From positions 183,474 through 205,938 of the forward strand of contig BMAT01000451.1 of the NCBI GenBank assembly GCA_019649035.1: a stretch of 22,465 nt of DNA, written 5' to 3'. The notes beneath the pieces are model-generated. The model made no database searches, was not told where the DNA came from, and saw only the letters and a list, made by a program, of their open reading frames with translations. This DNA comes from Elysia marginata. Taxonomy: Eukaryota; Mollusca; Gastropoda; Plakobranchidae. Made by a program: the position numbers and the translations under genes. Of this stretch, positions 9,506 to 21,100 are shown piece by piece; position 1 is the stretch's first letter, and every line of letters starts with the position of its first letter.

Positions 9506-10170
9506 AAAATGGTTAGGACATAAACTCTTACGTCGGTTTTGATTATTTAATGCAAAAAGTTTTTTTTTCAATTACCTTGTCCAAATAAATATACTAACAC
9601 GAATCTCAGGATAAAATTGCTTTGGAGGTCGCAACAAAAAGTAGGGGCATGGCAGAAAGGTGTGTTACGATAAATTGCACAGAATTTGTTGAGGAGTTAC
9701 TAGAACAAAGCTTAACCAAAGCTTGCACTTTAAGACATTCGTTATATTAAAAAAATCTTGACATCCACGCAATAATGCTGAATAATTTCTAAAAAAAACT
9801 ACAAAAAATCTGTACAACTTCTATTCTTATAAAAAGTTTCTCTTCAACCATCTATTTAATTGTTGGTGGTGTGTGTGAGAATGGCGGCGGGGAGAGGGTT
9901 TCGTTTTAGGCTGAACATTTTTATTTAAATTACGAATGATTATCAAAATTAAGAGTAAATAAACAGCTAAGACCTGCTACTGGCATTACTGCTGCTGCAT
10001 TTTTCGGTTTTTGTTTTTCTAGCGTGGTGCCATTTTCATATCTCATTACCGGTGAATACTTCCACGTTACGGGTGTGGCTTCCCCAGGAGTTTGCACACT
10101 GTGTACTGAGGGCGTTCCTCCCTCTCCAACGTAGGCCTAGCGTATCCGGCGCATCACAAGATGATAGTGA
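9506..10170. other. DNA upstream of the FAS1 promoter
   Basis: Mostly AT-rich to about 10020, then more GC-balanced toward the promoter, with a TAGGCCTA word near 10133. No gene is seen. Confidence 0.4.
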
Positions 10171-10231
10171 CCAATAGAACCTTTTAGATTAGGGACTGCA
10201 GTGACGCCATTCTGAAATGACCTATATAAAG
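10171..10231 (+). promoter_or_regulatory. Core promoter, probably of the FAS1 gene (CCAAT and TATA boxes)
   Basis: CCAAT at 10171-10175 and TATATAAAG at 10223-10231 are spaced as in a classical animal promoter. Initiation would fall near 10250-10270, followed within about 50 bases by good donor sites. The next in-frame gene on this strand is FAS1, whose first coding exon has an acceptor seven bases before its ATG; the assignment rests on that fit. Confidence 0.6.
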
Positions 10232-10254
10232 CAGTGTCATTTGCCTCAAAAGTC

Positions 10255-10305
10255 GCCTTATCTACTATCAGAGTCTATTGGTGTAAGTTTTGTTCCCTTC
10301 TAAAG
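10255..10305 (+). other. Probable non-coding first exon of the FAS1 gene, with two tandem donors
   Basis: The start is estimated from the TATA box. The exon can end at 10282 (GGT|GTAAGT) or at 10305 (AAAG|GTAAGA), 23 bases apart; both are strong. No ATG lies in it, so either choice would change only the 5' UTR. Confidence 0.5.
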
Positions 10306-11398
10306 GTAAGAACAATCTTAAACTGAATTTAGATAAAATAAAAGCATATGTCTCCCACCTCTTATGTATAGATTGGATATTTAAAAATTAGTACTTTGAA
10401 GTTATTTAATAGCACGTGACAGTGTATTCAAGATTACACAGCACCAGCGTCCCTCGTAAGTGATGGCGTGCTGTTATAGAGCATGTAACAAGGTTTTTAT
10501 TAATCCCCAAGAGTATAAAGTTTATGATAATTATATAGGCTCAACAACAAAGCTGCGCAGATAGTTTTAAACATTTGTAAAGAAGCACATTTTTTTAAAA
10601 TTTTGGTATTTTTGCGCCTGCAGTGTGGCTTAAGCCTATAAGGAGAAATCTGAGGATGGATTTTTAAAAGAATCCTTACGATTCGTTTTGTAAAAAATTA
10701 AAATTGTTGAAAAGCTGTTAATTTTAGTGTTTGCTTAATGTCCATATTCAAAAGGTTGGGAATACTAGGGAAATTACTTTTTATCCATCATTTTTTTAAT
10801 AATAACGCTCCGGTTGTGTTGCTGGTCAGCACACTGTGCTACTAGTGACGCTGACAAATTTTAGCTGTATAGCAGAATGGCGTCCTAGAATGTGACTACT
10901 TTTGGTTTTAACATTTTTGTATCGTACAGTATTAACTGTTTCCTCTATAACTCTTAAGTTTTGTTGTTTTGCGTAAAGTAAAAACTTAGGTCATCTTTAT
11001 GTTATTCGCAGAATAATTCCAAAACTAATGACTACTATAAATCAAATTTCTATATGAAGGTTCACGTTCTACCTGGTAGGCATAGAAGTACGTAATTGCT
11101 ATTCTTGGTACCGGTAATTCACTAACAAATGAAAGTCCCAAAATAAAAATACTGTTATGCTCTGTCGGAAGTTTCGACTTGCGAGAATGCATTATGCAAC
11201 CGGCAATTCACAATCGTACAAAATCGAATTACACTACAGCTTAAAATATCCCGGTCTGTTGAAAAACTAACAATGATCTGTTTACACACGTCTTTCTTCA
11301 AGGTCTTGTCTTACCTTTGTCATCTACGTATAATGGCAAATCAACGCTTATGTTACATACAAAGCAAATAATTGTGTCGATTCAATCGCCGTTTAAAT

Positions 11399-12123
11399 TT
11401 GACCATCATTTATTCACCACACTTAGAAGAGTTGAGTATATTGGCTGAAATCTTCCCTTGTCAATTGCTGAACTAAATATCGGTATAAAAATTGGGGAGT
11501 TGAGGACTACTTTATTTACGGTGTGGTCTTTAATGGGCTCTAGATTTATTTCATAGACGTGACCTTGTCACATACTTAACTACATACCGGTATAAACCTT
11601 GGGGAGTTGAGGACCACATTATTTCCGATGTGGTCTCTAATGCACTCTTCATTTATTTCATGTTGTACTAATTGAGCTCTAAAAATATAAAATTATGGGA
11701 TTAATAGAGGGCATATTTACAAGCATAGAAAAGGAAAGCCATTTTTTTCTTTTTTTAAAAATTGACCATCATTTATTCACCACACTTAGAAGAGTTGAGT
11801 ATATTGGCTGAAATCTTCCCTTGTCAATTGCTGAACTAAACATCGGTATAAAAATTGCGGAGTTGAGGACTACTTTATTTACGGTGTGGTCTTTAATGGG
11901 CTCTAGATTTATTTCATAGACGTGACCTTGTCATATAATTAACTACATACCGGTATAAACCTTGGGGAGTTGAGGACCACATTATTTCCGATGTGGTCTC
12001 TAATGCACTCTTCATTTATTTCATGTTGTACTAATTGAGCTCTAAAAAATATAAAATTATGGGATTAATAGAGGGCATATTTACAAGCATAGAAAAGGAA
12101 AGCCATTTTTTCTTTTTTAAAAA
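11399..12123. repeat. 363-bp tandem duplication, two copies
   Basis: Copy 1 is about 11399-11761 and copy 2 about 11762-12123, offset by 363 bases. They differ by only a few substitutions (for example AAATAT/AAACAT and TTGGGGAG/TTGCGGAG) and by T-run length, so the duplication is recent. Each copy runs from TTGACCATCATTTATTC to an A/T-rich end. No open reading frame spans it. Confidence 0.95.
11481..11665. repeat. Nested 107-bp repeat inside copy 1 (units at 11481 and 11588)
   Basis: CGGTATAAA..TTGGGGAGTTGAGGAC and about 50 following bases recur after 107 bases, more diverged than the 363-bp copies, so this duplication is older. The same pair is at 11844 and 11951 in copy 2. The second unit contains a perfect 8-bp stem, GACCACAT with ATGTGGTC, around an 8-base loop. 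Confidence 0.88.
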
Positions 12124-12857
12124 TACTCATACAGTAAATCCCTCTGCTCTTTTGTTTTGAGGTGGATCGATCGCTTTGATGTACAAAAGCTATGTCTCAA
12201 AATCCAGATCTTCTAAGATCTGTTGAATGCATCAAGTAGGCCTACTATGTTGACTGTTACAAACCCAGAAAAATTATGAATTCAAAATACATTTCAACAT
12301 ATTCGTGAAGAGGAAGTTTTTTTTAGATTTTCAAAGACCGCAATTAGCAAAATCTCAGACTATCGTTGGTAAAATTGCGCACCGAAAATATGACTGGGTT
12401 TGTAGTGGAAAGCTAAATTATAATGAAAGTCTGGTTATAAAAAAAGGAAAATAGTATAATAGAGGCTTAGTGTATTTAAAAGGTTGTGATCTAGATCAAG
12501 GATGTCTTTTTAACTGCATGTGCATTGTGATACGGCGAAGGCTAGATGCCATCTAAAGGAATTTAATGTTACTTCAAATGTTTTATTTTACAACTGTAAC
12601 AAATTAGGCACAGCGCTTTTTTTATTTGGTCGTTACGTTTAAAAAAGGTGTCGGATAAGAAACACGCAATTCTTTAAAAAAAATAACGGAAATTTGAAAA
12701 AAAAAAGTTGTCAAATTACCACTATTTATAAAATAAAAAAATTATAGTCAGTATAGTATTAATCCAGTTCTAATAACGTCGTGATGAATGATGATGATGG
12801 CGATGGAGATGTTGATGCCAACCATGATAACCCTAGGCTGTTCTATCCAGGTCAAGT

Positions 12858-13005
12858 ATGTCTCGTGCAAGTTTGTTGGTGTGTCTGGCGGCTGCCGTGG
12901 CAGCATCTCACGGTATGACTCTGATGGAGGAGATCGCCAATGCTGGAGCAACAACACTCGTAGAATTGCTGAAAAATACCGGTCTTGACAAAGAAGTGAA
13001 TTCTG
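12858..13005 (+). CDS. FAS1 gene, coding exon 1 (signal peptide and start of domain 1)
   Basis: Encodes residues 1-49 and one base of Gly50. The ATG has A at -3, and a likely acceptor lies seven bases upstream. The donor is TCTG|GTAAGC. After the signal peptide comes the first FAS1 helix pair (TLMEEIANAGATTLVELLKN, TGLDKEV). Confidence 0.92.
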
Positions 13006-15171
13006 GTAAGCCGGAGTCGTGTAAATAACAGAGTAAATTATTTTTTTTACTTAAATGGTCCCTTCACATGACGCGAATATCATACTAATGTCAAGTACGG
13101 GTTCTCGATCGAAGACTTTTAAAAATGTCTCTAAATATCTCTAGACTCTTTCACATGGGTGCGTCACCATGTGAAGATAAAAAGCGGATCTCAGTCCATT
13201 CACCGATATTTAGCCTTGGCATGGCATGCAGGTTATGTGTGTGGACAAAGGGACTGTTTCAGGACTAACCTCTTTTGCGTGTAAAATTCAGAAGGTGGGC
13301 TCACCAGCAGACTCTTCTGTGGGCGAGGTAGTTTATGCGAGTAACTCTAGACTAAGAGCTGAATATTAGCCTAAAAACTCACCATTGTCCATGGGGAAAT
13401 ACTTGTAAAGAACTTTTTGAAGTTCATGGAACAGCCGTATAAGGCTCGATCTGATTGTGAAATTGCAGAACATTGACAGGCTTTTTAGTCGTCTGTTCGA
13501 AGAGGTCACATTTTACAAACTTATGCTTACCATGAAAAATGGTAGCGAAAGACAACGAATAACCAAAAACAGTTTCGGCCGTTTGGGTTGTTGATTCATT
13601 GATTGATTGATTCAAATTTTTACAAGCCCAGTCCATCATTAGCGATGATCTCAGGGCTTACGATTTCTTCAACTGTAGTTTATTTCGATACTTTAATCTT
13701 GCCAACCCATCTCATAAATTAAAATCAATTTTTAAAAATCTTAGATACTATTTACAAGTTTTAAAAGTTTTCTATACATCGCTTCAGATTTTGCCATATA
13801 ATCTAATATAATATAATTGGATTGTTGAATTCCGTAAATTGCAGGTTAATTTTAACTATAAAATTTAGATTAAGAATATAAAAATTTGACTTACATCTAG
13901 ATATCAATTTAGATAATTTAGGTTTAGTGCTAGATATAGAATACATCTTGATCTAGAGTCTGTATTAGGCCTAGATGTTGTCTTTGGCGCCATTTTCTTC
14001 CACTTTAGGCAGGCTCTGTGTGACATGTCTTCGTCTGTTTAAGGCTTCGACTCTGTGTGTCAAGTTACGTAATTCATGAGGGTCACGGTTTTACTAATAA
14101 AAATAAGTACACGAAGAAGAGACAAGCAGACATATTAACAGACAGACACGCGGGAGGCAAACAAACTGTCATAGAAAAAAAGAGATATAGGTAAAAGTAC
14201 AGTGATAGACAATACGAGAAGACGGGAATGGAAGACATACAAGCAGACAGAGAGGTAACGTATATTTTATGTATCCTATTCATTGGTTTGCTTACACCTG
14301 ATATCCTTAAGGGGGGCCTTTTTTACTACACAAAGCTTGAATTTGGCCAAACCTGCATAGGCATTACTAAGTACATATTGTTTTCAATAAAAACAGTGAA
14401 CACTTTTAAAACTGTATTTACAAGTCATAATTTCTTGTTCAATGTTAGTTTCCGCATTCTTGTGTATCTTTTATTTCGACAGCAGGTTTTGTTTTGGCTT
14501 AGTATTAATTTTTTTTATACTTCATTCCTGTGCCCATTTTTATTCCGTCCTTTCATTTTATGCTTCGCAGGCTACCTGACAGTCTTTGCACCAACCAACG
14601 ATGCCTTTGCAAACCTACCCGATAACATTACTCAGAGAATTACAGGAAATGCCACAATTCTAGGTGCAGTGCTGAGTTTCCATGCAACCTCAGCCATCTT
14701 CAGGTAAGTTCAGTACACATGAGTCGAAATTTAAGCGGTGAGAAGAACCAAAAAAAGGGTGAGGTCGTTAACATGAAGTTGAAAACGTCCTCAAATAGAC
14801 AGCTTGATTCATTGTCAAGGAAGCAGAAATATTATTTGCTGCAGTGTTTTATTTTGGTATTGTTTTTATATTGCGTTAGCGAACAAAATGATGAACAGCT
14901 TGCGACTACTCACATAAGAAGACTTATGCGATTGGCATCGAATAAAAGGTTTTCAAACAGATCGAACGAAAGGCTGCAGACAATGATATTATTTTATTGT
15001 TAAAGCTAGAGTTTGTTGAAAGCAAGTTTTCTTTCAAATAGGCCTAATGCAAAACGTGTTAACAGCATAATTCAATTGTGTTCAGTTTTGCTCTGCAAGA
15101 GATTCTATATATCAATGACCCTTTTCGTAAGGGTTGAAATATTTTGCTATACCTTAGTTCTCTCTGTCACA

Positions 15172-15202
<31 letters not shown>

Positions 15203-18041
15203 ATCTGTCTCTCTCTCTCTGTTTCTTTCTCCTTCTGTCTCTATTTATCTCAGTGTCTATCTTTTCCTGTCTATGTCTCTATCTTTCTCTGACTCGCTGT
15301 CTATCTCTCTATCAATCTATGTGCTGGAAAGGGATGCTTTATCCAGCCGATTCTTTGAAAAGCAAAAAGATAATCTGAAGAATTTTAATGTTTGCAGGTA
15401 TTAATTGCTTTGCATCCCAATTAGTATCAAAAATTGCTTTTCCTGAACAAGTGAGAAAACCTGTTTTGAAATAGAAGATGTTTTACCTTATCGAATGTAT
15501 TCCTCTGATGTCATTGTATGTTTTGTATGTGAGGTTGTTCTTTTTTTTATTTCTCTAAAGCAAACATATTTCGTGTCAATAGAACTGAAGCTGCACTATT
15601 AGTCCTTTGAATTGCAAACATTTTAGATGCACAGAGTACTCCTTTGTAATTGTACAGTTTTAAAATCTCTGCATTCCTCTACTTATACATGCAAAGGCAC
15701 TAAACCCCTTGCAATCTTTGTACAGACCTATCATACAAAACTCTTGAATAGACATCTCTTATCACCCGCCTCTCTTTCTCAATTAATAAGACACAAACAA
15801 TATTTTTCTGTAAAAGTGTTTGGGTTTTGCTTATATCTTCGTTTACATTGATGAAAAAATATTTTTTAATCAAAGCTTCTAATTCTTAAAAAGTGTTACA
15901 ATGCAAGGAAAATTAATAAAGAAAAACAACTACTTCTATGGGTAATAATAGTTGTGAAATCGGCCTAGAGATGTTATTCTTGTTTTAAAAAATTCTAAAT
16001 TCATTGCTTTATACATGTTAAACTGACACCATGTATAACTATAGAACATTGTAGGTATATATACTTATAGCCCTCATATTGTTAGAATCCACTAAGGTCT
16101 TTACTGATACCTTTTCTTGCTATGATAACCGAAACATGTGTTTAAATAGTTTCTTCAAAGAACCCGTTCCGATAGTCAATTCTATAATCCCATATACAGA
16201 TCATATTGCTACTTTTATTCATTCCACGGTCATTAAAAAACGATAGAGCTTTGGGAACCGGTTGGATTCTTCGGTATCTCAGTAAGACGGTTTCCGATGA
16301 ATTTTAAGTAACGTTATCGTCAGGGGAAAACTTACTAGGCGACTCCAGACGTAATCGTGAAGCTAATGTGTCTGGATAGGAGCAGATTTCGTAGTTCATT
16401 CCTTCTAAGTGGCCTGTAGATAACGATTTTGAGGACGCGGTTTTGTATTTGCGATGGTAAATAAATGTATACGTGTTTAATTCTTGCGTCCTCGCACAGC
16501 GTCAAGAAGCATCGGTACCAAAACTTATGATAACTGGGGATGTCTTCCCTACTAAGGGCAGTAGGGCACTAGTGGAAAAAAGTGTGGGAAAACATCAGAA
16601 TCAGCCGGAAGAATGAAAGTTTAGATTTCAGTGTTAGAAAGTCAAACAAGAGAAATTGGATGGCGATGTAATTTAAAGATTAATCTGTTAAGAGAAATGT
16701 CAAAACGATATTTACTTAGGAGACTCAATTTATCAAGGCTAGCACAATAAACTGTAACCGTTTTGCTGAGGCTTTAGAACCCCAGTGGCAGTTTCTTTGC
16801 TTCCTATAAACGTTATTGTCGCAAGCTCAAACTCTTTCTGTGGATTCAGGGCACAAAAAGATGGCATATTGTTTTTCTTATGTTCTCTTCGCCTGATGAG
16901 TTAAATTTGTATATTATCAGTCGTGTCAGCTTGAAATTGTTGGGCTACGGTTTAGAAAACAAAGGAAAATGAGTTAAACAAGTCCAAGTGCATTTGACTG
17001 CTAAGATCTTGCTTGGACTGCTATGGCTCCTTCATGTGATATTAAGCTGGTCAGTTGCAACAATCAATTTCGATCTGTTGGGCTTCGGCTTTAATTCAAA
17101 GTTTAAGCATTCTCGTTAAAAGTATTGAATAAGAAGTGTATGTAATATATTTAACATCTCGGTGGTAATATACTGACTTGCTAGTAATACATGCAATGGG
17201 TTGAAGTGTTTTAAAGTATGCATTTTAAAACTGAGCGGTTCTTGGTGGAATGAACGATAGCCTTGGGAATAATATTCAAAATCCTTTTATCTGCGCAAAA
17301 AAAAAGGATTCCGCCTAGCACCGAAACACGATCCGGGATGTACAAAAGGTTAAATACTGGAATGAAGACTGAGATAAGATTTATGCAACCAGTCAGAATG
17401 AGTCTTACGCCAAAATTGGTAGATATTCATATCACAGAAACGGTTATTATCTCATCTTCCAAATGCAAGAAAGAGAAAAGTTCTACCATGTTTCTGTGTG
17501 AAGTTAGAGCCGTTTGAAGTTAGTAAGGTTAAGACTTGTGATATTTCAGAAAGGGGAGAAAATTGCGTTTAAATTTTAGACAACTATAAAGGTATACAGG
17601 CCTTAGTAACCAATCCAATAAAAATTAAACTCATAAAACATGAAATTTTAATACAAATCAAATAAAAAAAGCTCTTTTCAGAAATGGTTTTAGCGTCATT
17701 TTCTAAAATGGAAAAATGTGACTTCAGAAAACCCAGTAAACTTTGAAAGTCTACATTTCAATACTAGGCAGTTCGACTTAAGACTCATTTGGTAGAAAAA
17801 GAGACTTTGCTCTGAGCGTATTCTTGATGGATTTGCTTCTTGCTACGAGATGGTTTTTATTATTTTTTTACATTCTAAAACAGGGCTCAAGATGCAGTTC
17901 CCAACATGCTGATCGAAACTCTGTTGAAGGACACAAAGATCAGAGTGAACATTTATGATGACAACGCTGGGGTTAGTACTTATTATTCACATCTCAGCTA
18001 CCTCTTCAATCACGCCAGTCACAAATTTATAACATTGTTTC

Positions 18042-18103
<62 letters not shown>

Positions 18104-21100
18104 TTACTATCATTATTATTATTTCTCATTGCGCGTGTAGTTTTGTGCGTTGAGACTAGTTCTCTATGTTTTGTGAATTTTATTTCGGCCAAGACTATAA
18201 GCTTTTGTGTCTTTGCAATTCAAAAACTCAGGGGGAAAACGATAGTAGTCACACAAAAAAATCTGTGAAATATCATCTTTAAAGGCTAGTGCATCAGCCA
18301 ATACAGTTCCTTACTTTATAAAATTTGTTTTATCCAAAACTTTCTTTGCTTAAACACATTTTGTTATGGTTTTACAAAATCTAGATCTGTATTGTAACTT
18401 TTTAGACAGATTTTGTTTATCAGGGTCATTATGTGACTAAAAATCCATGCTTCGTTTTCCTTTTTCTCTCTTTATAGAGGCTTCTTAGTTATCATATTCG
18501 ACGCTCTCTTTTCTATGTCTCTGATAATTATGCTGCATGACAAACATCTAAGTTATTAAGATGCACCGTCTTTGACTGCATACTGTGCTACTGTGTGATA
18601 ACTCCAGGGCGCTTTGGTGGCTGTCAACGGTGCTCGTGTGCTCAAGGCAGACATTCCAGCATCCAACGGATTGCTCCACGTCATAGATCGCGTCATGTTT
18701 CCGCCTGCCGGAAGCTTCTACGATTTGGTCGCCATGTCTGATTTGCACACGGAGCTCAAGAGAATCATCGACTCGGTGAACTACAAAAGCGTTTTGGAGT
18801 GTAAGCTACCCTTATCCATGTCGTGGGCTATTTGAGGAGTTCCCTTGCGAAACCTGATAATTCACTTCTTCCAAAAAAATTGTGTCAAGACCACGGGTGC
18901 AATGGTGTGCAAACATATGTAGTCTATCTAACACTAAATTGTGTACTTATGAAAAAAAATATAACTGAAAATTTCTCCTAAAAGTCAATAAAATACGAAA
19001 CAGAAAGTCAGTTTTTCTCGAATTAGCTTTCAGGTGACTGAGTTTGTTTTGCAAGTGGACACCTCATTTATTAGAAGTGCTAGTTACTGCTCCGTTTGTT
19101 TTACTGGTCTAAAATCCATAACAAACCTTACGAAAAGTCTGAATGAGTCATTTATTGAAAATTTCCATTTTAAAGTGTTGATATTTTAAACGATGCATTT
19201 TTCCACTTTCACGTCTAAATTTGCTTTAGATAATCGTTACGATGTTTCAAAAAAAGGTGCAAAGAGTAAAAGAATCGAAAAGGGGAAAAGGAAAAATATT
19301 AATCTATAAAGGCGCTTTTAACTCTCTAAAATCCGACTAGTTAGGAGTCAGTGCAAGACAAATACATTTTAGGAGTACAACAGGAAACATGTTGACGTGT
19401 GAACCATTATAATTATAGATCGCCAAACTATATTTTGACGCTTAAATACACCAATACGAATTGAACTGCAAACCATTAAGTCTTTAGTTTCTGTTTGACT
19501 TGAATCTCCTGGTTGATATTCTCGATGTTTGCGGTGATAATGTACTGTGATTGCTATATTATACTCTTTCCACAGCTCATGTTGGAACGTTTTTCGCTCC
19601 AACTGATGATGCTTTCAAAGCTTTCGGTGCAATGCTGATGTCGAGGGGCGTCAACTTGGACGGGAATGACGTTGCAACTAAAGGTTAGGCTGTGACTTAA
19701 AATTCCCTAAACCTTATTCATCATCTAGCGAAACAGTCATTATACAGTAAGTAAGTAGCTAGAAATCAGATTGATTTACACTGTAGAGTGATAATCGGTA
19801 ACAGAATGTTTTTGTAGTATTCTCTCTAGCTTTTGTTGACATGGATAAAAATATGCCATTTATTGCAGTTTTTTTTTTATTTTAAAACTTTTTTTACTGC
19901 CATAACCCTTAAACCATTCATTTTCTAAGCATTCGACCCTGAGATAAAACATTTCCTACCACAAAAAGCAAGTGTAGTTTTCAATATACAAAAAGCCATT
20001 TTTTATCCTATTCTTCTCAGAATTTATCGACTACCACATGTTGGACTCTGTTTTGTACTCTATCGGAGCCAAGTCAGGAATGTACAACACCTGGGACCAC
20101 GGGGAATCTCTGGGTGTCGTTATGAACGCCAATGGTAAGACGGTCGGTTAGTTTCACTTTTTAACAGACAATACAAAACAAAAGGCGGTAAATTTCACGA
20201 CGTATGCCCTATCTATGCTGGAAATGCGAAAGCTGGTAGATTTCATCGTTGCACGTTGCTAAAGTAATGATTTCAATCATGCCGTTGTGCGTAGGACCCT
20301 ATGAAAGTTCTTTGGGGTTCCAAACGTCTCGAGCGGCCTCTACCCCTGCTTCCAGAGCTTTTCTCAGGGTATCTAGCACTTCCAAGATCGTCAATTCTTT
20401 GATATATGTCATCCCATATTTCCTCTGCCAATCTCTTCTTCGCTCTCTTTGGACTGTAATCTCCCACGATCGTCTTCGCGTGACCTGATGAGTAGTTCAC
20501 TCGATGTACTATTATTTAATATTGGTGTTGTTAGTAGTAAATGTTACAGATACTGCGTTTCACAAAATATGTTTCCTCGCTTCTTCCTGTTCTTAAAAAC
20601 ATCTCTACATTCATAGTGTTGCATCGACCACGTTTTTCATGAACTTAATTTAAAAAACACATTAATCATGTTTTTTATATTAAAAAAGCAATCCCTAAAA
20701 ATAGTCCTGTAGTGATATACCTAAAAACTGGTTGAAACTTTAAATTGGCCCTCAATTTAATATATTGACATAATTCACATAGCAACATTATTAAACTTGA
20801 AGCACACCCAAGATATTACTGTAACTTGTACCATTTTCCGATTCGACTCTCGCTCAGCATCGAAAACTTCCAGACCAGTCTAATACTATGTATTGACAAT
20901 AACATTTATTATTATTATGCACCTTTTCTGAAGACCTACGCAAACGTAACACTTTTAGTTACTCTTTTTCCGATTACTGAATCCTAACACTTGGTAAATG
21001 ATGGATTAGGGAACTCAACAAAAGTTTATAGCCCTTTGTAGTTTCCACCAATTAAAAGGATTAGGTTCTGTAACTCTGATCGTAGTATGAGTAAAACTTT

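Larger units (their letters stand above)
10306..12850 (+). other. Probable 5'-UTR intron of the FAS1 gene
   Basis: Runs from GTAAGA to TGTTCTATCCAG at 12850. Splicing here would remove a cluster of out-of-frame ATGs beginning at 12784 that would otherwise precede the real start. It contains the 363-bp tandem duplication; the rest is AT-rich without genes. Confidence 0.5.

Noticed and set aside
13150-13175. Perfect 9-bp hairpin TTCACATGG/CCATGTGAA
   Set aside because: Too short and isolated in an intron to claim a function; such stems are expected by chance in several kilobases.
14228-14707. 159-codon plus-strand frame running into FAS1 coding exon 2
   Set aside because: Only the last 44 codons are conserved; the rest is intron that happens to be open, with hydrophobic random-looking residues and a clear acceptor at 14570.
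15013-15404. Open frames rich in Ser and Leu over the TC repeat (similarly 5411-5608 and 6762-7014)
   Set aside because: They are translations of dinucleotide microsatellites, open in several frames only because the repeat has no stops.
17263-17517. 84-codon plus-strand frame in the FAS1 intron
   Set aside because: No recognisable domain, no splice or promoter context, and length within chance for this amount of intron DNA.
17906-18268. 120-codon frame with a Leu run
   Set aside because: Begins inside FAS1 coding exon 3 and continues through the ATT repeat of the intron; the donor at 17972 ends the real exon.
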